In this document: positions 44,193 to 53,228 of the stretch, one piece after another
How the letters are laid out: each line of letters begins with the position of its first letter
Numbering within the stretch: position 1 is the stretch's first letter
Assembly (NCBI RefSeq): GCF_009811555.1
Contig: NZ_BLIN01000003.1
Coordinates: forward strand, 1,240,001 to 1,304,000
Direction: 5' to 3'
Origin: Streptomyces caniferus
GTDB taxonomy: Bacteria; Actinomycetota; Actinomycetes; Streptomycetales; Streptomycetaceae
DNA: 64,000 nucleotides
Notes under the pieces: model-generated
The model's input: only the letters and a program-made list of their open reading frames with translations
Database searches by the model: none
Told to the model about the DNA's origin: nothing
Translations under genes and position numbers: made by a program

Positions 44193-44332
44193 GTCGGTCT
44201 GCTTCCTCAGATCGGCCGAGCCCCGGGGCCGGTCGCACGGTCGCCGGGGCGCTGTGCGTTCAGGAAACCGGGGCGCGTGATCACCAACCAGGGGGCCAGG
44301 GAGGGGCCACACTGGATACGGAGGGGGCCAAC

Positions 44333-45583
44333 ATGACAAGCACTGACCGGCGGCGGGAATTCGGCGCCTATCTCGCCAGCCTGCGGCGGCACTCCGGCCG
44401 ATCGCAGCGGCAGTTCGCTGCCGTGCTGTGTGCCGGCTCCGGCGCCCAGTCGATCACGCGCAACGAGGTCTCGCGGTGGGAGCGTGGCGAGCGCATCCCG
44501 GACGTGTGGCTGCCCACCTTCGCCCAGGTGCTCGGGATGCCGCTCCACGAGCTGGAGCAGGCCGCCGCCTACGCCCGAGGTGACGCCAAGGCCACACTTC
44601 CCGGAGTCGCGGCCACCCTGGCGGACCTGCTGCCCAACGGGGACGCGCTGGAATTCCTGGCGGCGTCCCCGTGCGGCCGTCGGATCGGCGCCACCACCGT
44701 GGAGGGTCTGGCAGCCCGCGTGCACGGTCTCCGACTGGCCGACGACGTGTTATCGGGCGGGGACCTGATCGTCCCCGCCTTCCGTGAACTGCACGCCGCA
44801 GTACGCCTGTTCCGTGAGTCAAGCCGCTCCGAGAGCACCGGGCGGGGACTGCTGGTGCAGATCGGGGAGCTGGGGCAGATCGCGGGTTGGATCGCTTCGG
44901 ACGCCGGGCACGGCAAGGACGCGGAACGGGCGTACCGGCTGGGGATCTCCGCCGCCCGGCAGGCTGGTGACGCGGTGCTCGTGGCCCAGCTCGCGGGCAG
45001 CCTCGGCTACCACCTGTCGAACAGTGGCCGGGAGCGCGAGGGCCTGGAGCTGGCAAAGGCGGCCGTGGTGGAGGCCGGACCGGACGCCCCGGCCGCGACG
45101 CGCGCCCTGTTCCTGGACCGCGTGGCGTGGGCGCACACGCGCGCCGGAGAGCAGCAACCGGCTCTCCGGGCGCTCGGGGAGGCCCACGCCGCCCTGGACG
45201 CCACGGACGGCGCTCCCGCTCCCTCGTGGGCGTACTGGGTGAACCGCGAGGAGCTGGAGGTCATGGACGCCCGGGTGTTCACCGAGCTGCACCGGCCGCT
45301 GCGTGCGGTACCGCTGCTCCAGGACGTGCTGGGACGCTACGACGCCACTCACGCCCGGGAGGTGGCTCTGTACCGTTCGTGGCTGGCAGTCGCTCTCGTC
45401 GACGCCAACGAGCCCGAGCGAGCCGCCGAAGAGGCCCGCAGGGTCATCGACACGTCCGGAGACCTGTCCTCGGAGCGCACGGCGGAGCGGGCCCGGACCG
45501 TGCTGCACCGTCTGAAGGGGTTCGAGGACGTGCCGGAGGCGCGCGAGGTGCTGGCTGACTACGGGCATCTGCTGCTCGCATGA
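44333..45583 (+). CDS. XRE-family regulator with TPR-like C-terminus
   Basis: This 416-aa protein has an N-terminal HTH (about residues 8-70, RREFGAYLASLRRHSGRSQRQFAAVL and NEVSRWERGERIPDVWLPTFAQVLG) and a long helical C-terminal region of TPR-like repeats (about 150-410). Codon 140 (44750-44752) is TTA, rare in Streptomyces, so translation should depend on the bldA leucyl-tRNA. It is divergent from the HATPase gene, with which it probably forms a regulatory pair. Confidence 0.87.
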   Translation: MTSTDRRREFGAYLASLRRHSGRSQRQFAAVLCAGSGAQSITRNEVSRWERGERIPDVWLPTFAQVLGMPLHELEQAAAYARGDAKATLPGVAATLADLLPNGDALEFLAASPCGRRIGATTVEGLAARVHGLRLADDVLSGGDLIVPAFRELHAAVRLFRESSRSESTGRGLLVQIGELGQIAGWIASDAGHGKDAERAYRLGISAARQAGDAVLVAQLAGSLGYHLSNSGREREGLELAKAAVVEAGPDAPAATRALFLDRVAWAHTRAGEQQPALRALGEAHAALDATDGAPAPSWAYWVNREELEVMDARVFTELHRPLRAVPLLQDVLGRYDATHAREVALYRSWLAVALVDANEPERAAEEARRVIDTSGDLSSERTAERARTVLHRLKGFEDVPEAREVLADYGHLLLA

Positions 45584-45640
45584 CCTCGCGCATCAATCCC
45601 CGCCGCTTTCTGTAGCGAGCGGCACAAGCATCATGAGCGC

Positions 45641-46099
45641 ATGGACTCAGGACTTGCAGCGGTACTCGGCGCTGGGATCACCGGCGGCGTTGCGTCGCTG
45701 GGTGCGTTTCTCACCTACCGGCAGACGAAGGTTCAGCTCAGGGGCAACGCTAAGTTGGCGCTTCGCGAACCGAGGCGGAAGGTTTACAGCGACTTCCTGA
45801 CCGGCAGCCGTGAAGCGGTGCAGGCCGTGTTGGATCTCGTGGATGAGGACACTGGAGAGGTCGGCCTCGGGCCGCTCTGCCTCGCCTTGGACGAGCATTT
45901 CCCGCGCCTCATGCACCGGCTGGCAGAAGTGGACCTGGAAGGGCCGCAGATTGTGAGCGACGCGGCAAATGAGGCGATCGCCGAACTCAACAAGCTCCAC
46001 ACGACCGCCTTCGTCGGGGACATCTCCGGACTCGTGGACGACGAGGGCCGCCCTGTCCGCATGGCGGCGACTTCATGGACGAAGTCCGCACGGCATTGA
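45641..46099 (+). CDS. membrane-anchored hypothetical protein, apparently frameshifted at the 3' end
   Basis: A 152-aa frame begins with a hydrophobic segment (AAVLGAGITGGVASLGAFLTY, about 5-25) followed by a charged helical domain (RRKVYSDFLTGSREAVQAVLDL). From about 46066 the better coding sequence is in the -1 frame: GDFMDEVRTALKEFVVAARAAL..., ending at the TAG 46156-46158. One base seems to be missing. It may be a pseudogene, a sequencing error or a programmed shift. No enzymatic domain is recognised. GC content is lower than in neighbours. Confidence 0.65.
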   Translation: MDSGLAAVLGAGITGGVASLGAFLTYRQTKVQLRGNAKLALREPRRKVYSDFLTGSREAVQAVLDLVDEDTGEVGLGPLCLALDEHFPRLMHRLAEVDLEGPQIVSDAANEAIAELNKLHTTAFVGDISGLVDDEGRPVRMAATSWTKSARH

Positions 46100-46198
46100 A
46101 GGAGTTCGTGGTGGCGGCCCGCGCAGCACTTGCGACCGATGCTGACCGGGGGCGGTAGTGAGGCAGCTCGGCAGCATGCCGGCTCACCGTTTACACGC

Positions 46199-46234
46199 GA
46201 GGCAGCCGCGGCTCATTCGGACTGCGGCTGCCTC
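46199..46234. terminator. hairpin terminator after the frameshifted gene
   Basis: A perfect 11-bp stem, GAGGCAGCCGC (46199-46209) with 46224-46234, and 14-base loop. Confidence 0.75.
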
Positions 46235-46483
46235 GCGCTCAGGCGTCCGGTCAGCTCGCTGTGCCAGCCCCTCCCGGATGCGCTGGGCGCGGGTCTGCCT
46301 GATCCGAGGCCCGGCCACGGCGGTCGCGGTCGCCCGGTCGCGGGTGAGCCGGCCGAAGTACTCGGCCGGCCTTGATCAACAGCGTGTGCAGGAAATCGTG
46401 AGACGACGGCCTCTGAAAACGATCAAGAGGGGCCCCGAAGGACCCCTCCGCCTACCGCCCCGGCCGCTCTGTCCAGACATGCG

Positions 46484-46514
46484 AAAAGGCCGCTCCGATT
46501 ACCGGAAACGGCCT
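46484..46514 (-). terminator. terminator of the tRNA-Pro transcript
   Basis: On the minus strand a hairpin with outer stem AGGCCG/CGGCCT (46509-46514 with 46487-46492) and an inner partial stem is followed by TTTT (46484-46487). It lies just past the tRNA 3' end. Confidence 0.75.
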
Positions 46515-46534
46515 CCGACCTGCAGAAAAACAAG

Positions 46535-46608
<74 letters not shown>

Positions 46609-46772
46609 TTGCCCGTGCCGGCCGGGAAATCCCCGGCTGACCGCGCACGAGAACAATACCGCATGTCAGAGGGTGGGTGCTGCCACATTCCGCGTCGGCG
46701 CGGGTACGACCGGCAGGAGAGATGAGTACCCGTACTCATGCAGCGCGGTCACCGCGCCGCCACGCTACGCGC

Positions 46773-47066
46773 ATGACTACTCCATCGATTCAGCGGCCGA
46801 CGACCACGGCCTTCTTCGTGCAGGCCGCGATCTCCTTCGGGCTGTCGCTGGCGGCGCTGGTGATCGGCATCATCAAACTGCCGGTGGGGCCCTGGGAGCG
46901 CGGGTTCCTCGCCATCGGCCTGGTCTTCGTGGTGTCGTCGGCGTTCACGCTGGCCAAGTGCATCCGCGACCGCCAGGAGGTCGAGGAGGTGACGAACCGG
47001 GTGGACAAGGCCCGGATCGACAAGATCCTCATTGAGCAGGACGTCTTCAAGCCGGGGCAGGTCTGA
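46773..47066 (+). CDS. YiaA/YiaB-family inner membrane protein
   Basis: This 97-aa protein has two transmembrane helices (about 12-35 and 43-65) with the YiaAB pattern FFVQAAISFGLSLAALVIGI and WERGFLAIGLVFVVSSAFTLAKCIRD, then a charged amphipathic tail. Function is unknown. The ATG at 46773 is the first in-frame Met before the conserved part. Confidence 0.8.
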   Translation: MTTPSIQRPTTTAFFVQAAISFGLSLAALVIGIIKLPVGPWERGFLAIGLVFVVSSAFTLAKCIRDRQEVEEVTNRVDKARIDKILIEQDVFKPGQV

Positions 47067-47111
47067 CCCCGGCAGCCCGGGCCGCGGACCACCGGGTCCG
47101 CGGCCCGGCGC

Positions 47112-47142
47112 TTGACCTCAATCGCGCTTGAGGTTGCAGGCT
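47112..47142 (+). promoter_or_regulatory. SoxR/MerR-type dyad promoter of the transketolase genes
   Basis: TTGACC (-35, 47112-47117) is followed by a 19-bp spacer and CAGGCT (47137-47142) as a possible -10. A dyad, ACCTCAA (47115-47121) and TTGAGGT (47128-47134), sits in the spacer. CCTCAA-N6-TTGAGG has exactly the geometry of the SoxR box, and long 19-bp spacers are typical of MerR-family promoters. No merR/soxR gene is in the window. Confidence 0.65.
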
Positions 47143-47149
47143 CTGTCGT

Positions 47150-47917
47150 ATGACGAACCTGACGACGACAGCGGCGCGGGACCGGACGACGGTGCCCGGG
47201 GACGGCGTCCCGGCCGGACGCGGGCCCGGCGCCGACGGCGCGCCCTTCACGGAACTGCCGCGCCTGATGGGCCTGATGACGGGCGATGAGAAGCACGGAC
47301 CGGCCGCCACCTCCACGCTCGACGCCCTCTGGGTCCTCTACGACCGGGTGCTGCGGGTCTCCCCCGCCACCGCCGGGGACCCCGGCCGGGACCGCTTCCT
47401 GCTCTCCAAGGGCCATGGCCCGATGGCCTACTACGCCGTGCTGGCCGCCAAGGGCTTCTTCCCCGCCGCGTGGCTGCCGGGCTTCGGCGGGTACGACTCC
47501 CCGCTCGGCCACCACCCCGACCGGCTGCTGGTGCCGGGTGTCGAGATCGGCAGCGGTTCGCTCGGCCACGGGCTGCCGCTGGCCGTCGGCACCGCGCTCG
47601 GGCTGCGGGCACAGGGCCGTACGGAGCCGGCTGTCTGGGTGCTGATCGGCGATGCCGAGCTGGACGAGGGCAGCAACCACGAGGCACTGGCCTACGCGGG
47701 CGCCGCGGGCCTGGAGCGGCTGCACACCCTGGTCATCGACAACTCCTCCGCCACCCATGGATGGCGCGGCGGGATCGCGTCCCGCTTCGAGGCCGCCGGC
47801 TGGTCCGTCACCACCGTCGACGGCCGCGACCACCAGGCGCTCCACGACGCCTTCACCGCTCCGCACCCGGGCCGTCCGCATGCGGTGATCGCCCGGGTCG
47901 AGCCCAAGGGCGCCTGA
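47150..47917 (+). CDS. split transketolase, thiamine-diphosphate (N-terminal) subunit
   Basis: This 255-aa subunit carries the ThDP-binding domain of a transketolase that moves two-carbon ketol units. Motifs are LLSKGHGPMAYYAVLAAKGF (about 84-103), GSLGHGLPLAVGTALGLR (about 136-153) and GDAELDEGSNHEALAYAG (the GDG-N motif, about 168-185). It is followed 54 bp later by the C-terminal subunit. A 30-residue non-conserved leader precedes the domain. Split TKs act on sugars other than the classical pentose pathway or as paralogues; the substrate is unknown. Confidence 0.88.
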   Translation: MTNLTTTAARDRTTVPGDGVPAGRGPGADGAPFTELPRLMGLMTGDEKHGPAATSTLDALWVLYDRVLRVSPATAGDPGRDRFLLSKGHGPMAYYAVLAAKGFFPAAWLPGFGGYDSPLGHHPDRLLVPGVEIGSGSLGHGLPLAVGTALGLRAQGRTEPAVWVLIGDAELDEGSNHEALAYAGAAGLERLHTLVIDNSSATHGWRGGIASRFEAAGWSVTTVDGRDHQALHDAFTAPHPGRPHAVIARVEPKGA

Positions 47918-47971
47918 GCGGGACCGCCCCGTCTCCCCCATACGGACCAGGACTTCGAGAGGGTTTCAGTG

Positions 47972-48880
47972 ATGGACACCATGCGTGAGCGTTTCGCCTC
48001 GGTCACTTCGGGGCTGCTGGAGGAGGATCCGCGGCTGGCCGTCGTCCTCGCCGACATCGGGACGGCCGGCTTCGCCGAGGCGGCGCAGCGCCACCCGGAC
48101 CGGGTCGTGAACGTCGGCATCCGGGAGCAGTTGCTGATCGGGGTGGGAGGCGGGCTGGCGCTCACCGGGCTCCGCCCGATCCTGCACACCTTCGCCAGTT
48201 TCCTGGTGGAGCGCCCCTTCGAGCAGGTGAAGCTGGACTTCGGCCATCAGGGCGTCGGCGGGGTGCTGGTCAGCGCGGGCGCCTCCTACGACTGGCCGAG
48301 CGGCGGATTCACCCATATGGCGCCCGGCGACATCGCGCTGCTGGACACGCTGGACGGCTGGACCGTCCATGTTCCCGGGCACCCGGACGAGGCCGGGACA
48401 CTGCTGCGGCATGCCGCGGCGGCCGGTGACGACAAGGTCTACGTCCGGCTGTCCGTACAGGCCAACGCCGCGCCCCGGACCGTGGACGGAGCCGGCTTCC
48501 TGACCCTGCGGGAGGGGCGCGCCGGGGTGGTGATCGCCGTGGGCCCGATGCTGGACAACGTGCTCGCCGCGACCGAGGGGCTGGACGTGACCGTGCTCTA
48601 CGCGACGACCGTGCGGCCCTTCGACGCCGCCGCCCTGCGCGCCGCGGCCGGGGCCGCGGAGGCCGCGGACGTGGTGATCGTGGAGCCGTATCTGGCGGGG
48701 ACCTCGACGCGGTCGGCGGGCGAGGCGCTGGAGGACCGGCCGCACCGGCTGCTGGGGCTCGGGGTCGGCCGCCAGGAGCTGCGCCGGTACGGGCAGATCG
48801 ACGAGCACCTGGCGGCGCACGGCCTCGACCCGCAGGGCCTGCGCGAGCGGATCGCCGGGTTTGTGCGGGGACGGTCCTGA
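47972..48880 (+). CDS. split transketolase, pyrimidine-binding (C-terminal) subunit
   Basis: This 302-aa subunit completes the enzyme. The PYR domain has VVNVGIREQLLIGVGGGLALTG (about 46-67, containing the ThDP-activating Glu in IRE) and SFLVERPFEQVKLDFGHQ, and the C-terminal transketolase domain spans about 185-290. ATG 47972 is preferred over the adjacent GTG 47969; a GAGAGGG sequence lies upstream. The short gap to the first subunit implies one operon. Confidence 0.88.
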   Translation: MDTMRERFASVTSGLLEEDPRLAVVLADIGTAGFAEAAQRHPDRVVNVGIREQLLIGVGGGLALTGLRPILHTFASFLVERPFEQVKLDFGHQGVGGVLVSAGASYDWPSGGFTHMAPGDIALLDTLDGWTVHVPGHPDEAGTLLRHAAAAGDDKVYVRLSVQANAAPRTVDGAGFLTLREGRAGVVIAVGPMLDNVLAATEGLDVTVLYATTVRPFDAAALRAAAGAAEAADVVIVEPYLAGTSTRSAGEALEDRPHRLLGLGVGRQELRRYGQIDEHLAAHGLDPQGLRERIAGFVRGRS

Positions 48881-48889
48881 CGTCCGGAC

Positions 48890-48913
48890 GCCGCGCTCCC
48901 CGCAGAGCGCGGC
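48890..48913. terminator. bidirectional terminator
   Basis: An 8-bp stem (48890-48897 with 48906-48913) and 8-base loop lie between the converging transketolase and hydrolase genes. Confidence 0.6.
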
Positions 48914-48919
48914 GGCGGC

Positions 48920-49834
48920 TCAGACGTGCTTGTCGAGCCAGGCCAGCAGGTCGTCCTGGACCTCGTCGCGATGGGTCTCGTTGAGGATCTCGTGGCGGGC
49001 GTCCGGATAGGCCCGCCAGGTCAGTTCGCGGGTACCCAGGTAGCGGAAGTCCTCCAGGAGTTCATGGATCAGGGTCATCCGCTGATGGCAGGGGTCCTGG
49101 TCGCCGACGGCGATGTGGACCGGCAGTCCGCGCGGGATGCGGGCCAGGTGTGCCGGGTCGTTGATCTTGCGGATGGCGCGTACCCAGTCGGCGGCGAGGC
49201 CGGCGCAGAACGGGAAGCCGCAGTCCTCGTCGGCGACGTAGGCGTCCACCTCGGCGGCGTCGCGGGAGAGCCATTCGTAGCCGGTGCGGTGGGGGAAGGC
49301 GTCGTTGAAGAAGCGGAAGGTGCGCGGGATGAAGGAGGAGAGCGCCTGGCGGCCGTGCTCGGCCATCTCCCGGTCCAGCTCGGCGAGGGCGCCGTCGATG
49401 TCCAGGCCGGGCAGGGTGCGGAAGGCGCCGGTGAGGATCAGACCGGCGAGGTCGGCACCGTACTCCTGGGCGTAGTCGCGGGCCAGCATGGCGCCCATAC
49501 TGTGACCGAGCAGCACCAGCGGGATGCCGGGGTGGGCGGCGGCCGCATGGTCGCCGATGCCCTTGAGGTCGCCGACGATCGCCCGCCAGGCGTCCTCGCC
49601 GACCACGCCGCGGCCGCCGGTGGAGGGGGCGGTGGCACCGTGGCCGCGGTGGTCGGAGGCGAGGACCGCATAGCCGCGGCCGGTCAGGAAGCGCGCGAAG
49701 CGGTCGTAGCGCCGCCCGTGTTCCGCGGCGCCGTGGGCGATCTGGACCAGGGCGCGCGGGTGACCGGACTCCGGGAGCCAGGTGTAGGTGGCGATACGGG
49801 CGCCGTCCGGGGCCTGGTGGAAGTCCTGCTGCAT
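48920..49834 (-). CDS. alpha/beta hydrolase (monoacylglycerol lipase-like)
   Basis: This 304-aa hydrolase resembles the serine aminopeptidase/monoacylglycerol lipase group. The oxyanion region is VQIAHGAAEHGRRYDRFARFL, the nucleophile elbow is LLGHSMGAMLARDYA (Ser at about 112), the acid is near VGDQDPC, and the His is in PDARHEILNE. AGGAGA precedes ATG 49834. It is divergent from the propeller-amidohydrolase gene. It is predicted to be cytoplasmic, with no signal peptide. Confidence 0.87.
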   Translation of the reverse strand: MQQDFHQAPDGARIATYTWLPESGHPRALVQIAHGAAEHGRRYDRFARFLTGRGYAVLASDHRGHGATAPSTGGRGVVGEDAWRAIVGDLKGIGDHAAAAHPGIPLVLLGHSMGAMLARDYAQEYGADLAGLILTGAFRTLPGLDIDGALAELDREMAEHGRQALSSFIPRTFRFFNDAFPHRTGYEWLSRDAAEVDAYVADEDCGFPFCAGLAADWVRAIRKINDPAHLARIPRGLPVHIAVGDQDPCHQRMTLIHELLEDFRYLGTRELTWRAYPDARHEILNETHRDEVQDDLLAWLDKHV

Positions 49835-50015
49835 GGCGTCGTCTCCTGACTGCCGGGGCGGTGGCTGACGAGTCGTCGGCGCCCACTCTTCCGCGCGAGA
49901 CGGCGGTGCGCCATGGGGCGCGCGTGGCGTGGTTGCCCCGTTCTCCGGGCGGCGTGACACGATCAGCCGGTTCTTTGCCGACCTTGTGCCGCAACTCCCT
50001 TTCGCAGGAGGAACG

Positions 50016-53000
50016 TTGGACACCACGGACCGTTTCGAGGACCGCGTCGAGAACTCCCCCCTTCGCCCCACACCGCTGTCCCGCCGCAGATTCCTGCAGG
50101 GCACCGCCTCGGCCGCCGCCGCGGCGGGCCTGGCCGGCGTCACGGCTCCGACCGCCTTGGCGCAGGACGCCGGCCCGCGCGGCGCCGCCCTGTCCTTCAC
50201 GGCAGCCACCAATGGCGCCGCCTCCCTCTCCCCGGCCGGTGACCGGCTGATCGCCGAGGTCCAGAGCGTCCTGTGGTCGCTGCCGCGGGCCGGCGGCGAC
50301 GCGGTGGCGCTCACCCCACCCGACCTGGAACCCACCCGTCCGGTGTTCTCCCCCGACGGCCGCCGGATCGCCGTCTGCGCCTACCGGGGCGGCACCTTCC
50401 ACCTGTGGACGCTCGCCGCCGACGGCTCCGGCCTCCAACAACTGACCGACGGCCCGTGGGACGACCGGGGCCCGGCCTGGTCGCCCGACGGCACCCGGAT
50501 CGCCTTCGCCTCGGAGCGGGGCGGGGATGCGGTGACCGGCAGCCCGTACCGGATCTGGGTACTGGAAGTGAGGACCCGGCGGCTGAGCCGGGTGACCGGG
50601 CTGCCCGGTCAGGACGGCCCCCATCAGGATGCCTCCTGGGAGGACTTCGACCCCTGCTGGTCGCCCGACGGCTCGCGGATCGTCTTCGTACGGGGGCAGG
50701 TGGCGGGCGCGGCGCTGGTCTCCCGCACCGTCGCCTCCGTGCCGGCCGACGGGCAGGGCGCGGTGCGCACCGAGCACACCGAGACGGCGACGGCGCAGGT
50801 GATGGTGCCGGCGCTGTCCCCCACGGGGCGGCTCGCCTATCTGCGGACCACGGACTATCCGGGCCCCACCTGCGCACTGGTGGTGGACGGTGCGAGGGTC
50901 GCGGTCGACGGCGATGTGGAGCCGGTGCCGCCGCGCTGGGTCTCGCCCGACGCACTGCTGCTCACGGTCGGCGGGCAGTTCCGGATCGTCCGGGCCGACG
51001 CCCCGCAGCGCGCCGAGACCATCCCGTTCACCGCGCGGCTGCCGCTGGACCGCCCCCGCTACCGCGTCAAGGACTACGGTTTCGAGCGGACGGCGGCCGG
51101 TCCGGTGCGCGGGGTGCATCTGCCCGCGCTGTCGCCCGACGGCCGCACGGTCGCCTTCGCCGCGCTCAACTCCCTCTGGCTGGCGCCCACTTCCGGGGGC
51201 GGGTCCCCGCGCAGGATCGTCCGGGCCGATGCCACCCGCTATGTCCTGGCGCCGAGCTGGTCGCGCGACGGGCGGGCGCTGCTCTACGCCGACGACCGGG
51301 ACGGGCTGTTCGCCGTGCGCCGCCGCGATATCGCCTCCGGCGAGGAGACGGTGCTGGCCGCCGGCGGCCGGGTGCAGCCCGCGCTGTCGCCGGACGGCGG
51401 GCGGCTGGCCGCGCTGGACATGTCGGGGAACCTGGTCGTACGGACCCTGTCCGACGGCACGGAGAAGGTACTGGCCGCGCCGATGGGCGCCGGCGGGCTG
51501 CCCGGCCGGCCCAGCTGGTCACCGGACGGGCGATACCTCGCCTACTGCGACCGCACTCGCCTCAACCGGCGCTTCCGCGAGGGCTACAACGTCATCCGGA
51601 TCGTCGACACCGAGACCGGAAAGGACCGGCTGCATCCGGTCGCCGAGCATGTCTCGATCGCCGACCGCTACGACTCCGGGCCCGTGTGGTCGCCCGACGG
51701 GCACTGGCTCGCCGTGATCGCCGAGTCCGCGCTGTGGGTGCTGCCGGTGCGGCCCGACGGTACGCCGGACGGTGCGCCGCGGCAGTTGACCGAGGAGAGC
51801 GCCGACCATCCGTCGTGGTCCGGCGACTCCGGCACCCTCCTGTACCTCTCGGCCGGGAAACTGCGGCTGATCGCGGTGTCCGGCGGCGCGGCGCGGACCG
51901 TTCCGCTGCCCCTCGGCCACCGCCCCTCGCGCGCCCGGGACACCGTGGTCCACGCGGGCCGGTTCTGGGACGGCACCGGCGACGAGGTGCGCGAGGACGT
52001 CGACGTGGTGGTGCGGGACGGGCGGATCACCGCGGTGGAGGCGCACCGCCCGGCCCGGCCCGGCGCGGCCCGGCGGGTGGACGCCTCCGGGCGGACCGTG
52101 CTGCCCGGCCTGTGGGACGCCCACACGCACCCGTGGCAGACGACCTACGGAGGCCGGCAGACCGCGCTGCAGCTCGCCTACGGCATCACCACCGCGGTCT
52201 CCTGCGGGGGCTTCTCCTATGAACAGGCCCGTATCCGGGAGGCCGTGGCGGCCGGGGTGCTGGCCGGACCGCGCCTGCTGACCTGCGGGGAGCTGCTGGA
52301 CGGCGGACGGGTCGCGTACAGCATGGGGCGGGCGCACCGCACCCGGGAGGGGCTGCGCCGCTCGCTGGCGCGCGGTGCGGCCCTGGACTGGGACTTCGTC
52401 AAGACGTATGTACGGGCGCCGGGCTGGGTGATGGAGGAGGCCGCGCGCTTCGCCCACCAGCAGCTCGGGGTCCGGGCCGGGAGTCATCTGCTCTCCCCGG
52501 GCGTGCAGCTCGGCCAGGACCTGACGACTCATCTGCAGGCCACCCAGCGACTGGAGTTCGGTCATGCCGTCAGCAGCTCCGGGCACGCCTATCAGGACGT
52601 CGAGGAGATCTACACCGGCACCGACTTCCACCTCCTCGCCACGCCGTTCTCGGCGGCCGCGCTGCTCGGTGCCGATCCGGCGCTGGCCGAGGACCTGCGG
52701 GTGACCCGGCTGATGCCGCCCTGGGACACCGCGGTCGTACGGGAGAACGCCGGGCATCGTCCCACTCCGGCACAGCTGGCCGACATCGCGACCGAAGTCG
52801 GCGTCTACCGGCGGGTGCTGGACGGCGGCGGGCTGGTCGCACTGGGCACGGACCAGCCGCTGGTGCCGGTGGGGCTGGGCCTGCACCTGTGCCTGCGGGC
52901 GCTGCACCGCGGAGGTCTCAGCGTGAGCCGGACCCTGCGCACCGCGACCGCGCTGCCCGCCCGGGTGTTCGGCGCGGAAGAGGACCTGGGGACGCTGGAG

Positions 53001-53228
53001 GTCGGCAAGCTCGGCGATATGACGCTGGTCGACGGCGATCCGTTCGAGGACTTCGACTCGCTGGTGCGGACCTCGGCGGTGCTGCGCGGCGGACGGCTCT
53101 TCGAGCAGCGGGAGTTGACCGCGGCCTTCCCGGCGCCCGCCACCCGCCCGCTGCGGCAGACCGGCACCGACTGGCTGGAGGTGGGCCGTCAGCAGCGCCG
53201 CGAGTCCTGCTGCGAGGTCTCCCGCTGA
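50016..53228 (+). CDS. Tat-exported TolB-like beta-propeller/amidohydrolase fusion
   Basis: This 1,070-aa secreted protein joins a WD40/TolB-type propeller to a metal-dependent amidohydrolase. The start is TTG 50016, with AGGAGG at 50006-50011; no ATG or GTG fits. A twin-arginine signal SRRRFLQ lies at 22-28. Residues about 65-660 contain some ten (W/F/L)SPDG-type blades. The amidohydrolase (about 670-1,035) has His703-x-His705 (DAHTHPW), then FVKTYVRA, AGSHLLSPG, EFGHAVSS and GTDQPLV as the Lys/His/His/Asp ligands. Peptide or cyclic-amide hydrolysis is likely; the substrate is unknown. Confidence 0.88.
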   Translation: MDTTDRFEDRVENSPLRPTPLSRRRFLQGTASAAAAAGLAGVTAPTALAQDAGPRGAALSFTAATNGAASLSPAGDRLIAEVQSVLWSLPRAGGDAVALTPPDLEPTRPVFSPDGRRIAVCAYRGGTFHLWTLAADGSGLQQLTDGPWDDRGPAWSPDGTRIAFASERGGDAVTGSPYRIWVLEVRTRRLSRVTGLPGQDGPHQDASWEDFDPCWSPDGSRIVFVRGQVAGAALVSRTVASVPADGQGAVRTEHTETATAQVMVPALSPTGRLAYLRTTDYPGPTCALVVDGARVAVDGDVEPVPPRWVSPDALLLTVGGQFRIVRADAPQRAETIPFTARLPLDRPRYRVKDYGFERTAAGPVRGVHLPALSPDGRTVAFAALNSLWLAPTSGGGSPRRIVRADATRYVLAPSWSRDGRALLYADDRDGLFAVRRRDIASGEETVLAAGGRVQPALSPDGGRLAALDMSGNLVVRTLSDGTEKVLAAPMGAGGLPGRPSWSPDGRYLAYCDRTRLNRRFREGYNVIRIVDTETGKDRLHPVAEHVSIADRYDSGPVWSPDGHWLAVIAESALWVLPVRPDGTPDGAPRQLTEESADHPSWSGDSGTLLYLSAGKLRLIAVSGGAARTVPLPLGHRPSRARDTVVHAGRFWDGTGDEVREDVDVVVRDGRITAVEAHRPARPGAARRVDASGRTVLPGLWDAHTHPWQTTYGGRQTALQLAYGITTAVSCGGFSYEQARIREAVAAGVLAGPRLLTCGELLDGGRVAYSMGRAHRTREGLRRSLARGAALDWDFVKTYVRAPGWVMEEAARFAHQQLGVRAGSHLLSPGVQLGQDLTTHLQATQRLEFGHAVSSSGHAYQDVEEIYTGTDFHLLATPFSAAALLGADPALAEDLRVTRLMPPWDTAVVRENAGHRPTPAQLADIATEVGVYRRVLDGGGLVALGTDQPLVPVGLGLHLCLRALHRGGLSVSRTLRTATALPARVFGAEEDLGTLEVGKLGDMTLVDGDPFEDFDSLVRTSAVLRGGRLFEQRELTAAFPAPATRPLRQTGTDWLEVGRQQRRESCCEVSR

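Larger units (their letters stand above)
46159..46534. other. gene-free interval beside tRNA-Pro
   Basis: It contains the terminator at 46199-46234, a further 9-bp hairpin (GCCGGCCGA at 46348-46356 with 46362-46370), and the tRNA terminator at 46484-46514. No integrase, repeated tRNA end or other gene was seen. Confidence 0.55.
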
